The translations under genes were made by a program, and so were the position numbers. A stretch of DNA of 64,000 bases, taken from NCBI GenBank assembly GCA_020854105.1, contig JADZGB010000040.1, positions 122,742 to 186,741 on the forward strand, written 5' to 3'. The first letter of the stretch is position 1, and every line of letters begins with the position of its first letter. This document shows, one piece after another, positions 18,832-27,257 of this stretch. The stretch is from Burkholderiales bacterium. Its GTDB lineage: Bacteria > Pseudomonadota > Gammaproteobacteria > Burkholderiales > SHXO01. The notes beneath the pieces are model-generated. The model saw only the letters and a program-made list of their open reading frames with translations. It ran no database searches and was not told the DNA's origin.

Positions 18832-21800
18832 TCATCCGGCGGCCTTGCCCCCGAGCGGGAACACGCGCGCGCTGCCGGTCGCGAGTTCGTGTACCTCGTC
18901 GCCGACGCGCAGCGTGATGGGCGCGGCGGCGCCGTCACGCTCGCGCACCGTCAGCGACTCGTGCGTCAGGCGCAGGTCGAAGGAGTGATCGCGGTAGCGG
19001 ATGCGCATGTCGAGCCGCTCGATCTGCTCGGGGAGTTGCGGATTCACGCGCAGCATGTCGCCCTCGAGTTCGAGCCCGGTCCAGACGCGCTCGACCAGAT
19101 CCACCGTGCCGGCCATGGCTCCCAGATGCACCCCCTCGGCGGTGGTGCCTTGCTGGATGTCGCCGAAGTCGCTCTGCAGCGCCTCCAGGAAGAACTTGAG
19201 GGATTGCCGGCGATCGGACCGCGCCAGCACCCAGGCCAGCACGACCCGGCTCAGGGTCGAGCCGTGTGACGAGCGGCTGCCGTAGTAGGCGACGTTGCGG
19301 GGAATGGTCTGCGACTCGAACGGATAGCCCAGGCGCGTGAACAGCTCGCCCAGCTCCTCCGAGGAGAACAGGTAGAACAGCATGAGCACGTCGGCCTGCT
19401 TGGAGACCTTGTAGCGGTTCGCGCTGTCGTTCTCGGCTTCGAGTATGAGCTCGAGGCGCTGGATGTTGCCGTACCGGCTGCGGTAGTGCTCCCAGTCGAG
19501 TTCGGCGAGTCGTTCGTACCCCTCGAACTGGCTGATGATGCCCGTGTCGTGGAACGGCACGTACATCCTGAGGCTGATGTCGCGCCAGCGCTCGATGTCC
19601 TCCGCGGACAGCCCGAGCTGCGTCATGATCTCGGCGCGGCGCATGAGAGTCAGCAGGTCCAGCACCTCCAGCGCCCGGCACAGCACCCATACCGCCATCA
19701 CGTTCGTATAGGCGTTGTTGTTCAGGCCGGGCAGGTGCGCATCCGGGTAGGCGTCGTGAAACTCGTCCGGCCCCATCACGCCGCGGATCACGTAGCGTTC
19801 CCGCGTCTCGTCGAAGCGCGCGATGCTCGACCAGAACTGGGCGATGTCGAGGATCAGCTCGGCGCCGTAGAAATGCAGGAATTCCATGTCGCGCGTCACC
19901 AGGAAATACTGCCAGACGTTGTACGCGACCGCGCTTCCCACATGGCGCTGCAGGAAGGTGTTGTCGCGCACCCAGCGCCCGGAGCGCGGATTCAGGTTGA
20001 ACGCCTCGGTCTCTTCCCGTCCGCTGCTCGCGCTCTGCCAGGGGAACATCGCACCCCGGTATCCGGCGGCGCGCGCGGCCGCACGGGCCTCGCGCAGACG
20101 CCGGTAGCGGTACATGAGCAGCGCGCGCGTGATCTCCGGCACCCGGTGGTTGAAGAACGGAAAGATGAACAGTTCGTCCCAGAAGACGTGGCCCTTGTAG
20201 GCCTCGCCCGTCCAGCCGCGCGCCGGCACTCCGATATCCAGGCCGATGGATGCGGGCGACACGGTCTGCAGCAGATGGAACATGTGCAGGCGCAGCAGCA
20301 TCAGGACGTTCAGGTCGAAGCCGGGCTGCGCCGGCTGGAGCTGCACGTCGAAGCGCCGCCACAGGTGTTTCCAGGCGAGAACGTGCGCCCTCAGAACGGC
20401 TTCGAAGTTGCCGGCACGTGCAATTGCCTCGCGCGCTGCCAGCGCCGGCTCCGAGATGGCGTAATCGCGCGAGGTGTGCAGCGCAACCACCTTCTCGAGC
20501 ACCAGCGTCTCGCCTTCGGAGAGTTCGACCTGGAACTCCTGCCCGACATAGCCGGACTCCTCCACCAGGCGGCGATCGGGCTCGACGTGCGTGGAGCCGA
20601 TGAACGCGCGGGTGCGGGCCGCCTGAGCTACCTGCAGGTTCGACTGGCTGGTGCGTACCAGCAGACTCAGTCCGTCGCTGCCGACCGCCTCGGTGCCAAG
20701 CGGCACCAGATGACGGTTGCTGTACTCGCGATAGAGCTTGGCGCCGCCGTTGACTACGCGTGCGTCGATGGCGCTGTGCACGGACACGGGTGCAGACCAG
20801 TTCTCCGCGGTGAGCGCCACTTCCATCGCGGCCAGGTGGCGGTCGCTCATCGACACCAGGCGGCGTTCGTGCAGCCGCGTGCGCCGCCCGCGGGCGTCCT
20901 CGAAGCGCGCGGTCCGCACCAGCATGCCCCGGCGAAGATCGAGTTCCTGGCGGTACGACAGCAGCTTGATGCTGCGCACATCGAACCAGTCCCCGTCTCC
21001 GATGCGCAGCCGCAGCGCGAGCCAGTTGGGGAGGTTGACGAGATCCTCGTGCTCGACCACGCGTCCCGCGACGTGCGTGCTCAGCCGGCTGTAGCCGCAG
21101 GCGAGATAGGTGCCCGGATAATGGGTGCCGTCGGCGACCGCGCCTGCGGCCGCGCCACGCGTGCCGAAGTAGCCGTTGCCCAGCGCGCACAGTGCTTCGC
21201 GGGTACCTTCGTGCACCGGATCGAAATCGTCGAACAGCAGCGACCACCCCGCGGGGGAATCATCCGTCACCCGGACCTGCGACAGATCCCCCACCACCAG
21301 GTCCGCGCCGGCCTCGTGCAGCGCCGCGGATTGTCCGCTTCGATCGACACCGATGACGCGGCCGAACCCGCCCGCATGGCCGGCCGCGACCCCCGCGATC
21401 GCATCCTCGACCACCACTGCGCGTGCCGGTTCCGCGTCCAGGCGACGCGCCGCCTCCAGGAAGGAGTCCGGCGCTGGCTTGCCGCGCAGCGGCAGACGCG
21501 CGAGGTCCATGCCATCCACGCGCGTATCGAACAGGTTCGCGATGCCGGCCGCCTCGAGCACCGCCCGACAGTTCCGGCTGGAAGATACGACCGCGGTCCG
21601 GACGTTCTCGGCGCGCAGCGCCTGCACCAGCGCCACTGCCGACTCGTAGGTCTGGACACCCTGCTGGTCCAGCGCCTGCATGAAGTAGCGGTCCTTCACC
21701 TCGGCCAGCCGCGCCACCGCTTCGTCCGGCAGCGTGATGCCGCGCGCGGCGATGAACGCCTTGACGCCTTCGACGCGCGGCTTCCCGTCCACGTGCCGGT

Positions 21801-21993
21801 GGTAGTCGGTGTAGATATCGAACGGAACGAAGGCCTCGCCTGTCGCACTCGCACGCTCCTGGAGAAACTCGTCGAACAGCTTCTTCCACGCTGCCGCGTG
21901 CACGCTCGCAGTGCGGGTGAGCACGCCGTCCAGATCGAACAGCACCGCGTCGTAGTCGCGCGGGGAGAGCGTGCATGACGGAACGGAAGTCAT
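18832..21993 (-). CDS. HAD beta-phosphoglucomutase-like / GH65 phosphorylase fusion
   Basis: 1053-residue bifunctional enzyme. Residues about 13-250 are a HAD phosphatase/mutase with nucleophile Asp20 and acid/base Asp22 (VLFDLDGVL), a cap domain, and GKPAPDSFLEAARRL. Residues about 280-1040 are a GH65 disaccharide phosphorylase/hydrolase; the catalytic acid Glu744 lies in GVMGPDEFHD, with the phosphate-binding region further on (YGSRSSHGSTLSR). The logic is phosphorolysis of trehalose, maltose or kojibiose to beta-glucose 1-phosphate, then conversion to glucose 6-phosphate in the same chain. AAGGAG 8 nt before 21993 fixes the start. It is divergent from the SDR gene and, with otsA/otsB in the window, suggests trehalose turnover. 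Disaccharide preference is not decidable. Confidence 0.9.
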   Translation of the reverse strand: MTSVPSCTLSPRDYDAVLFDLDGVLTRTASVHAAAWKKLFDEFLQERASATGEAFVPFDIYTDYHRHVDGKPRVEGVKAFIAARGITLPDEAVARLAEVKDRYFMQALDQQGVQTYESAVALVQALRAENVRTAVVSSSRNCRAVLEAAGIANLFDTRVDGMDLARLPLRGKPAPDSFLEAARRLDAEPARAVVVEDAIAGVAAGHAGGFGRVIGVDRSGQSAALHEAGADLVVGDLSQVRVTDDSPAGWSLLFDDFDPVHEGTREALCALGNGYFGTRGAAAGAVADGTHYPGTYLACGYSRLSTHVAGRVVEHEDLVNLPNWLALRLRIGDGDWFDVRSIKLLSYRQELDLRRGMLVRTARFEDARGRRTRLHERRLVSMSDRHLAAMEVALTAENWSAPVSVHSAIDARVVNGGAKLYREYSNRHLVPLGTEAVGSDGLSLLVRTSQSNLQVAQAARTRAFIGSTHVEPDRRLVEESGYVGQEFQVELSEGETLVLEKVVALHTSRDYAISEPALAAREAIARAGNFEAVLRAHVLAWKHLWRRFDVQLQPAQPGFDLNVLMLLRLHMFHLLQTVSPASIGLDIGVPARGWTGEAYKGHVFWDELFIFPFFNHRVPEITRALLMYRYRRLREARAAARAAGYRGAMFPWQSASSGREETEAFNLNPRSGRWVRDNTFLQRHVGSAVAYNVWQYFLVTRDMEFLHFYGAELILDIAQFWSSIARFDETRERYVIRGVMGPDEFHDAYPDAHLPGLNNNAYTNVMAVWVLCRALEVLDLLTLMRRAEIMTQLGLSAEDIERWRDISLRMYVPFHDTGIISQFEGYERLAELDWEHYRSRYGNIQRLELILEAENDSANRYKVSKQADVLMLFYLFSSEELGELFTRLGYPFESQTIPRNVAYYGSRSSHGSTLSRVVLAWVLARSDRRQSLKFFLEALQSDFGDIQQGTTAEGVHLGAMAGTVDLVERVWTGLELEGDMLRVNPQLPEQIERLDMRIRYRDHSFDLRLTHESLTVRERDGAAAPITLRVGDEVHELATGSARVFPLGGKAAG

Positions 21994-22109
21994 CGGTCGG
22001 GCTCCTTCCTGAACCGGCAAACGCGCCGGGTCGCGTACGGCGATTGCTCCGCGTCGTCGGCGGGGAAGCGTATATTGGGGCGACGGGGGCGAAACTGGGA
22101 GTTCGACAA

Positions 22110-22877
22110 ATGCCTGAAAGTTCTCTTCTCGATTTTTCCGGAAAGGTGGTCCTGATCACCGGCGGCAGCACCGGCATCGGCCGGGCGACGGCGCTGCTCT
22201 TCGCGCGGCAGGGGGCCAGGGTCGTGGTCGGCGACCTGAGCGATCAGGGTGCCGAGACGATCGAGATGATCGAGCGCGAGGGTGGCGAAGGACTGTTCGT
22301 GCGCACCGACGTCGCCCAGGCGAGCGAGGTCCAGGCGCTGGTGCAGCAGGCGGTGGACGCCTACGGCGGCTTGCACTGCGCCTTCAACAACGCCGGCATC
22401 CTGCCACCGACCCGGCCGCTCGCCGAGCAGGAGGAGTCCGACTTCGACAAGGTCATCGCGGTCGACCTGAAGGGCGTCTACCTGTGCCTCAAGTACGAGA
22501 TCCTGCACATGCTCGGCGCAGGCGGCGGCGCGATCGTGAACACGGCATCCATTGCGGGTGTGATCGCAGACCCGGGAATGGCGCCGTATGTCGCGGCCAA
22601 GCATGGCGTCATCGGTCTGACCAAGTCGGCGGCGATCGACTATGCAAAGCGCGACATCCGCGTCAACGCACTGGCGCCTGGGCTCGTGCATACGCCGATG
22701 ACGCAGCGCTGGTTGGACGATCCGGCGATGCGCGATGTCGTGCTCGCCGGCCCGCTGACGGGCCGGGCGGCAAGGCCCGAGGAAATGGCGGGCATGGTGC
22801 TCTTCCTATGCTCGTCGCTGGCTTCCTATGCCACCGGTCAGACGTTCATCGTCGATGCCGGGCAGACGGCGCATTGA
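22110..22877 (+). CDS. SDR-family NAD(P)-dependent oxidoreductase
   Basis: 255 residues, a classical short-chain dehydrogenase. Cofactor loop TGGSTGIG at 17-24, NNAG at 93-96, catalytic Ser147 (NTASIAG), Tyr160 and Lys164 (YVAAKHGV), and the end AGQTAH after the usual GQTFIVDAG strand. An acidic-free second strand (VVVGDLSD, with Asp42) suggests NAD rather than NADP preference, as an inference. The ATG at 22110 is preceded by GGGAG; the longer frame starting at 21975 would overlap the divergent GH65 gene. 27 bp separate it from the FMN reductase gene, so the two form a small redox operon. The substrate is unknown. Confidence 0.9.
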   Translation: MPESSLLDFSGKVVLITGGSTGIGRATALLFARQGARVVVGDLSDQGAETIEMIEREGGEGLFVRTDVAQASEVQALVQQAVDAYGGLHCAFNNAGILPPTRPLAEQEESDFDKVIAVDLKGVYLCLKYEILHMLGAGGGAIVNTASIAGVIADPGMAPYVAAKHGVIGLTKSAAIDYAKRDIRVNALAPGLVHTPMTQRWLDDPAMRDVVLAGPLTGRAARPEEMAGMVLFLCSSLASYATGQTFIVDAGQTAH

Positions 22878-22904
22878 CAATCGCACACTTCACAGGAGAT
22901 CGAT

Positions 22905-23456
22905 ATGAGCCAGTATCCCATCGCGGTAGTGGTCGGCAGCCTGCGACGCGACTCCTTCAACCGCAAGCTCGCCACGGCGATCGCCAAGCTCGCGCCCGCG
23001 GAGTTCTCGTTCTCGCAGCTGCGCATCGATGATCTGCCGCTCTACAACCAGGACGACGATACTCATCAGGCCGAGCCGGTGCGACGCCTGAAGTCCGAGA
23101 TCGCGGCGGCGCGGGGCGTGATCTTCGTGACGCCCGAATACAACCGCTCGCTGCCGGGCGTGCTCAAGAACGCCATCGACCATGCGTCGCGTCCCTACGG
23201 GCAGAGCGCCTGGGCGGGCAAGCCCGCCGGCATACTCGGCGTCTCGGTCGGCGCCATCGGCACCGCGGTGGCGCAGCAGCACCTGCGCAACGTACTGGGC
23301 TATCTGGATTGTCCGACGCTCGGTCAGCCGGAGTGCTTCATCCAGGCAACGGACGGCCTGTTCGACGCGTCGGGAGGCATCGGGTCCGACAGTCGCGCGT
23401 TCCTGCAGGGCTGGATGGACCGGTATGTCGCGTGGGTCAAGGTGCACGCGAAGTAG
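22905..23456 (+). CDS. NAD(P)H-dependent FMN reductase (ChrR/ArsH-like flavodoxin fold)
   Basis: 183 residues. The flavin phosphate loop is GSLRRDSFNRKLA (residues 11-23) and the isoalloxazine-binding string is TPEYNRSLPGVLKNAIDHAS, both diagnostic for the NADPH-dependent FMN reductase family that includes chromate/quinone reductase ChrR. It reduces quinones or metals by two electrons using NAD(P)H, in the cytoplasm. A strong ribosome site (AGGAGATCGAT) precedes the ATG. It is the second gene of the SDR operon, which suggests joint protection against quinone or carbonyl stress. Confidence 0.9.
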   Translation: MSQYPIAVVVGSLRRDSFNRKLATAIAKLAPAEFSFSQLRIDDLPLYNQDDDTHQAEPVRRLKSEIAAARGVIFVTPEYNRSLPGVLKNAIDHASRPYGQSAWAGKPAGILGVSVGAIGTAVAQQHLRNVLGYLDCPTLGQPECFIQATDGLFDASGGIGSDSRAFLQGWMDRYVAWVKVHAK

Positions 23457-23464
23457 CCGTTTTC

Positions 23465-23498
23465 GGAAACAGTGTGGTTCCGCCCGGGCGGCTACCCG
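23465..23498 (+). promoter_or_regulatory. 34-bp conserved element, copy 1 (upstream of kinase gene)
   Basis: GGAAACAGTGTGGTTCC at 23465-23481 is a near-palindrome of form GGAA-N-CA-N3-TG-N-TTCC. Seventeen bases later the sequence GGCTACCCG ends at 23498. The same two parts with the same spacing occur at 24568-24601 in front of rnk. It lies 92 bp before the kinase start and just after the FMN reductase stop. Operator plus promoter core is the likely meaning; the regulator is unknown. Confidence 0.65.
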
Positions 23499-23589
23499 AA
23501 CGGGTGTCGCGCGGCTAGCATGGTGAGCGCCGGGGCGCAGTCGGAAGGACGACGTGCGCGCCGGCCCGAAGACCATGCAGGAGGGTGCG

Positions 23590-24492
23590 ATGACCACACA
23601 GAGCAAGCGATGGGCCGCGGAGCAATCGCCACGATATGCCGCCACCGGTTCGAGGGCCGAGTACTTCAACCCGCGCCACTACGAGCGCGTCGGCTACGGC
23701 AAGTGCTTCGACGAGTGTGCCCCGGCCAACGAGCCCAGCATCGACAGGACGCGGGAGCAGACGCCGTCGGAGCTGCTTCGTGCCGCGGGTCATGAGATGC
23801 GCACCCCGCTCAACGCGATCGCTCTGTGGCTGGAGGTATTGCGCCGGGCACCGGCGGGACCCGAGCAGGCCCAGCCGATCGATGCCATCGGCCGCCAGAT
23901 CGAGGTGCTGTCCCGGCTTGCCGAGGATCTCTTCTGCGCTGCACGCCTGCCGGCAGGTAAGGACAGACTGCTGCTCAGGCGGGTCGACCTGAACGACGCC
24001 GTGCGCGTCGCGCTGGAATCGTGCCGCGGTCACGTCGAGGAGCGCTTTCATCGCATCGTTGCGGCATACCATTCCGAGCCGCTGATGATCGAAGGCGACG
24101 CGACGCGCCTTGGTCAGATCGCCGTCAACCTCATCGACAACGCCGCGAAGTACACGCCGCAGTACGGGCGCATCTTCGTGAAGACCGCGCGCGACGGCAG
24201 CCACGCGGTTCTGTCCATCCGCGACAACGGCATCGGCATCGCGCCGGACAAGCTCAGGCGGGTGTTCGACCCGTTCGTCCAGGTCGACGATCCGCGGGCG
24301 CAGCGCAGCGGAATCGGGCTGGGGCTCGCCCTGGTCAGGAAATGGGTGGCGTCGCACGGCGGCACCATCAAGGCGCACAGCCAGGGGATGGACCAGGGCA
24401 GCGAGTTCGTCGTGCGCTTCCCCCTGCTGGCGGAGCCGTGCCCCGAGGCCTACAGCGGCCGTTCGACGCGACCCGAGGAACAGGGCGCGTAA
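23590..24492 (+). CDS. Soluble sensor histidine kinase
   Basis: 300 residues, no membrane segment. The first 60 residues are a Tyr/Arg-rich segment without a known sensor domain (YFNPRHYERVGYGKCFDEC). HisKA follows with phospho-acceptor His68 in GHEMRTPLNAI, and the ATPase domain has the N box NLIDNAAKYTP, G1 box DNGIGI and G2 box GIGLGLAL. It should autophosphorylate in the cytoplasm and pass phosphate to a response regulator, but no receiver gene is adjacent, so it is an orphan kinase. I start at 23590 because GGAGGG stands before it; two earlier ATGs lack a site. The 34-bp element upstream is shared with rnk, suggesting the two are co-regulated. Confidence 0.9.
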   Translation: MTTQSKRWAAEQSPRYAATGSRAEYFNPRHYERVGYGKCFDECAPANEPSIDRTREQTPSELLRAAGHEMRTPLNAIALWLEVLRRAPAGPEQAQPIDAIGRQIEVLSRLAEDLFCAARLPAGKDRLLLRRVDLNDAVRVALESCRGHVEERFHRIVAAYHSEPLMIEGDATRLGQIAVNLIDNAAKYTPQYGRIFVKTARDGSHAVLSIRDNGIGIAPDKLRRVFDPFVQVDDPRAQRSGIGLGLALVRKWVASHGGTIKAHSQGMDQGSEFVVRFPLLAEPCPEAYSGRSTRPEEQGA

Positions 24493-24567
24493 CGCCCCCG
24501 CAGTGCCATGGCTCCCGGACGGGGGCCGGCGTGCGCGGCATGCCAGCAGCAGGATTGTGTCCGTAAC

Positions 24568-24601
24568 GGAAACAGTCTGATTCCTGGCGGAGGGCTACCC
24601 G
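24568..24601 (+). promoter_or_regulatory. 34-bp conserved element, copy 2 (upstream of rnk)
   Basis: GGAAACAGTCTGATTCC at 24568-24584 matches copy 1 at 15 of 17 positions, and GGCTACCCG again ends exactly 17 bases later at 24601. The palindromic arms (GGAA, CA / TG, TTCC) are conserved while the central bases vary, as expected for a dimeric regulator site. It lies 84 bp before the rnk start. Confidence 0.65.
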
Positions 24602-24684
24602 TTCGCCTCGATGTCCGCATAATCATTCATTCTGGGAAAGCTTGTGCCAGGCCAATGTGGCCGGGCAAGGACTGAAGAACCGAC

Positions 24685-25092
24685 ATGAAAGAAGACTTCC
24701 TGATCATTTCCGATCGTGATTTCGGCCGCGTCGCGTCCCTGCGGCCGGGTGGGCAGCTCGAGGAAGAACTCGACCGGGCGACGATCGTGCCGTCGGCTGC
24801 CGTGCCGGCAACCGTGGTGACGATGCATTCCCGGGTGCGCTATCTGGACGAGTCCACCGGCGAGCGTCGCGACGTCGAGATCGTGTATCCCGAGCAGGCC
24901 GATGTCGCCGCCGGGAAGATCTCCGTGCTGGCGCCGGTGGGTACGGCGTTGCTGGGCCTTTCCGTCGGGCAGCCGATCGACTGGCGCTTCCCCGATGGAC
25001 GCACGCGCCGATTGCGCGTGGAGGCGCTGCTGTTCCAGCCAGAATCCGAGTGTTCCGAGGACGAGGTCCGACACAGCGCCCTGGCTGATTGA
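24685..25092 (+). CDS. rnk: Rnk, nucleoside diphosphate kinase regulator (GreA/GreB C-terminal family)
   Basis: 135 residues. The C-terminal FKBP-like GreA/B domain is clear: VTMHSRVRYLDESTGERRD, then YPEQADVAAGKISVLAPVG and TALLGLSVGQPIDW. The short N-terminal coiled coil typical of Rnk rather than the long one of GreA gives the assignment. Rnk binds RNA polymerase near the secondary channel and affects nucleoside diphosphate kinase levels and stress output in other proteobacteria. Standalone gene, about 190 bp after the histidine kinase, with the conserved 34-bp element in the spacer. Confidence 0.88.
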   Translation: MKEDFLIISDRDFGRVASLRPGGQLEEELDRATIVPSAAVPATVVTMHSRVRYLDESTGERRDVEIVYPEQADVAAGKISVLAPVGTALLGLSVGQPIDWRFPDGRTRRLRVEALLFQPESECSEDEVRHSALAD

Positions 25093-25119
25093 TCCCCTGG
25101 TCGATCGACGCACGGCCTG

Positions 25120-26016
25120 TCAGCGACGCTCCCAGTAGGGCGGGCTGCCGAAGCGCTCGAGCAGATAGTCGATGAACACTCTCACCTTGGGTGAGAGGTG
25201 CCGGTTCGGCAGATAGACGGCGTAGATGTCCCGGTCGGGCGGAACATATTCGGCCAATACGGATCGCAACTGGCCTGCCTGCAGCGCCTGACCGATGATG
25301 AAGGTCGGCAGCAGGGCGACGCCCAAGCCGCCGAGCACCGCCTGGGAAAGTGCTTCGTCGTCATTGAGCTTGAGGTTCCCCGTGGCGGGAACCGAGATCT
25401 CGCCCTCCGGTCCCCGGAAGTGCCACTGGTCCAGGTGCGTATAGGTGAGGCAGTTGTGCGCCACGAGCTCGCCAGGCGTGCGCGGAATCCCATGCCGTTC
25501 GAAGTAGTCCGGCGTGGCGCACACGTTGCGCTTCACCGCACCCAGTCGTCGTGCCACCAGCGCCTGGCCCGGATCGTTGGCGATCCGCAGCGCCACGTCG
25601 TAGCCCTCGTCGGCCAGATCGACGAAGCGGTCGGTGATCGTCATGTCGATGCTCACCCCAGGATAGCGGGCCAGGAAATCGGGGAGAGCGGGTGCCACGT
25701 GCAGAGTGCCGAATGCCACCGAGGCGCTCACCCTGAGCACGCCGCGCGGTTCGCCGTGCATGCGGCTCGCGGCAAGCCTGGCTTCGTCCATCTCCTCCAA
25801 AATGCGGGCGCAGTGCGCGTAGACGATGGCGCCGATCTCGGTGAGGCTCATGGTCCGCGTGGTCCGGTTCAGCAGCCGCGCCCCCAGTGACTGTTCGAGG
25901 CGGGTGACGTGCTTGCTCACCAGGGACTTCGACATGCCCAGGCGTCGCGCCGCGGCGGAGAAGCTCTTTGCCTCCACCACGCGCGCGAAGATCGCCATGC
26001 GCTCCAGGTCCTCCAT
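25120..26016 (-). CDS. LysR-type transcriptional regulator
   Basis: 298 residues. N-terminal winged helix-turn-helix (MAIFARVVEAKSFSAAARRL, then MSKSLVSKHVTRLEQSLGARLLNRTTR) followed by a periplasmic-binding-type effector domain. The SKSLVSKHV helix and the ending PHLSP-type motif PNRHLSPKVRVFIDYLLERF are those of the CrgA/DmlR-like subgroup. It starts at MEDLERM with AAGGAAGCGGAG upstream. LysR proteins usually control a divergent neighbour, but here the next genes upstream are the Mrp operon on the same strand, separated by a terminator hairpin, so the target is unclear. Rnk lies convergently at its 3' side, 27 bp away. Confidence 0.93.
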   Translation of the reverse strand: MEDLERMAIFARVVEAKSFSAAARRLGMSKSLVSKHVTRLEQSLGARLLNRTTRTMSLTEIGAIVYAHCARILEEMDEARLAASRMHGEPRGVLRVSASVAFGTLHVAPALPDFLARYPGVSIDMTITDRFVDLADEGYDVALRIANDPGQALVARRLGAVKRNVCATPDYFERHGIPRTPGELVAHNCLTYTHLDQWHFRGPEGEISVPATGNLKLNDDEALSQAVLGGLGVALLPTFIIGQALQAGQLRSVLAEYVPPDRDIYAVYLPNRHLSPKVRVFIDYLLERFGSPPYWERR

Positions 26017-26079
26017 CTCCGCTTCCTTCTACCGGCACGATTCGCACCCCGTATTGTGCACGGTGTACGGATGATCAAA

Positions 26080-26100
26080 CCCGCCGGTCATGCCGGCGGG
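26080..26100 (-). terminator. Hairpin after mrpG
   Basis: CCCGCCGG (26080-26087), loop TCATG, CCGGCGGG (26093-26100) form a perfect 8-bp stem. Read on the minus strand it lies just after the mrpG stop and is followed by TTTGATC, a short U tract. It probably ends the Mrp operon before the LysR gene. Confidence 0.65.
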
Positions 26101-26108
26101 CCCGCCGC

Positions 26109-26459
26109 TCAGGGTTCCTCCTGCCGGGCATCCTCCCCACCGCCCCCGGGCGCCGCGCGATGCATTGCCGCGCGCATGAGCAGCATGAAGGTCACCGGCG
26201 TGGTGAGGGTCATGAACACTCCGATCGCGATCTCGTGCAGCACCAGCCGCGACTCCAGCGACGAGAACAGCACCATCGAGCCGATGAGGATCATTCCGGT
26301 GCCCAGCGCGGTGCCCATGGTCGGCGCATGGACGCGCTGGTAGAACTCCTTCAGCCGCAGCAGACCGATCGATCCGATCACCGTGAGCAGGGCACCTGCC
26401 AGCACCAGCAGCGCCGCCGCGAACGCGGCCATGGGGGAGAGGGCATCGACGTGGCTCAT
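26109..26459 (-). CDS. mrpG: Mrp/Pha cation-proton antiporter subunit G
   Basis: 116 residues with three membrane helices. GLLRLKEFYQRVHAPTMGTALGTGMILIGS holds the family signature around RVHAPTMGTALG, compared with RxHAxxxxxTLG in PhaG/MrpG. It is the last subunit of the heteromeric Na+ or K+/H+ antiporter of the inner membrane. The tail is a soluble Gly/Glu-rich stretch after residue 100. GAGGAG precedes the ATG. It starts 10 bp after the end of mrpF and is followed by a hairpin terminator. Confidence 0.9.
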   Translation of the reverse strand: MSHVDALSPMAAFAAALLVLAGALLTVIGSIGLLRLKEFYQRVHAPTMGTALGTGMILIGSMVLFSSLESRLVLHEIAIGVFMTLTTPVTFMLLMRAAMHRAAPGGGGEDARQEEP

Positions 26460-26469
26460 GGGTTCTCCT

Positions 26470-26751
26470 CTACTCGATCACTTCGCCGCGCATGAGGAAC
26501 TTCGCGAGCGCGGCGGTGGCGGCGAAGCCAAGCATGCCGATGATCAGTGCCGCGTCGAAGTAGACGGTGGTGCCCGTGCGCATGCCGAAGGTGAGCAGCA
26601 TGAGCATGGCGTTGACGTACAGCGTGTCGAGCGCGAGGATGCGGTCCTGCGCGCGTGGGCCCCGCAGCATGCGGTACACGGCACAACCCATGGCCAGCGC
26701 CAGAAGGACCTGCGCAGCGAGCAGGCTCGCGTGAAGGAAGGTGGTCATCAT
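26470..26751 (-). CDS. mrpF: Mrp/Pha cation-proton antiporter subunit F
   Basis: 93 residues, three helices. The string RMLRGPRAQDRILALDTLYVN is the MrpF signature (RxxxGPxxxDRVxAxD), and LIIGMLGFAATAALAKFL is the third helix. Its start codon is inside the ATGA overlap with the mrpE stop, so translation is coupled. The subunit is needed for antiporter assembly in other bacteria. Confidence 0.92.
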   Translation of the reverse strand: MMTTFLHASLLAAQVLLALAMGCAVYRMLRGPRAQDRILALDTLYVNAMLMLLTFGMRTGTTVYFDAALIIGMLGFAATAALAKFLMRGEVIE

Positions 26752-27257
26752 TCGAAGATCTCGATCAGCCGGCTCTCGTAGCGGCCCTTGATGGTTGCGA
26801 TCCACGACTCCTCGTCGACGAGATCGAGGATGTGCAGCGTGAGCACGCCGCGTTCGCCTTCGTATCGGGCCCACGCCGTGCCCGGAGTCGCGGTGATGAT
26901 GCACGAGAGCAGCGCCAGACCGAGAGGGTCGCGCAGCACCAGGGGGATCTCCAGGAAACCGGCGATCTGGTTGCGCGTGCCGCGGTAGAGGATGATTCTG
27001 GCAACGGCGATGTTGGAGCGCACGATATCGATGGCCACGTGCATGGCAAGCGCGGCGGCGGCGACGGTGCGACGCAGCGTGCTCCGTCCGGATGTGGCGC
27101 CCGGGCGCGGGCTCTGCAGCCGCCGCAGGGCAAGGCACGCCCCGGCGGCGAGCACACCTCCAAGCAGGACATGCCCGATCCACGGCGTCGTCTGCAGCAG
27201 CAGCCACAGCAGGACGAGCAGCAGCCAAAGCACGGGGAAGGGCAGCCAGCGCTTCAT
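26748..27257 (-). CDS. mrpE: Mrp/Pha cation-proton antiporter subunit E
   Basis: 169 residues. Two or three N-terminal helices (WLPFPVLWLLLVLLWLLL) are followed by the cytoplasmic domain with NIAVARIIL, FLEIPLVLRDPLGLALLSC and the ITATPGTAW motif that is nearly invariant in MrpE. ATGA overlaps on both sides show a tightly coupled operon. The start at 27257 gives a family-typical length; the frame upstream is the antisense-like continuation inside mrpD. Confidence 0.92.
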   Translation of the reverse strand: MKRWLPFPVLWLLLVLLWLLLQTTPWIGHVLLGGVLAAGACLALRRLQSPRPGATSGRSTLRRTVAAAALAMHVAIDIVRSNIAVARIILYRGTRNQIAGFLEIPLVLRDPLGLALLSCIITATPGTAWARYEGERGVLTLHILDLVDEESWIATIKGRYESRLIEIFE

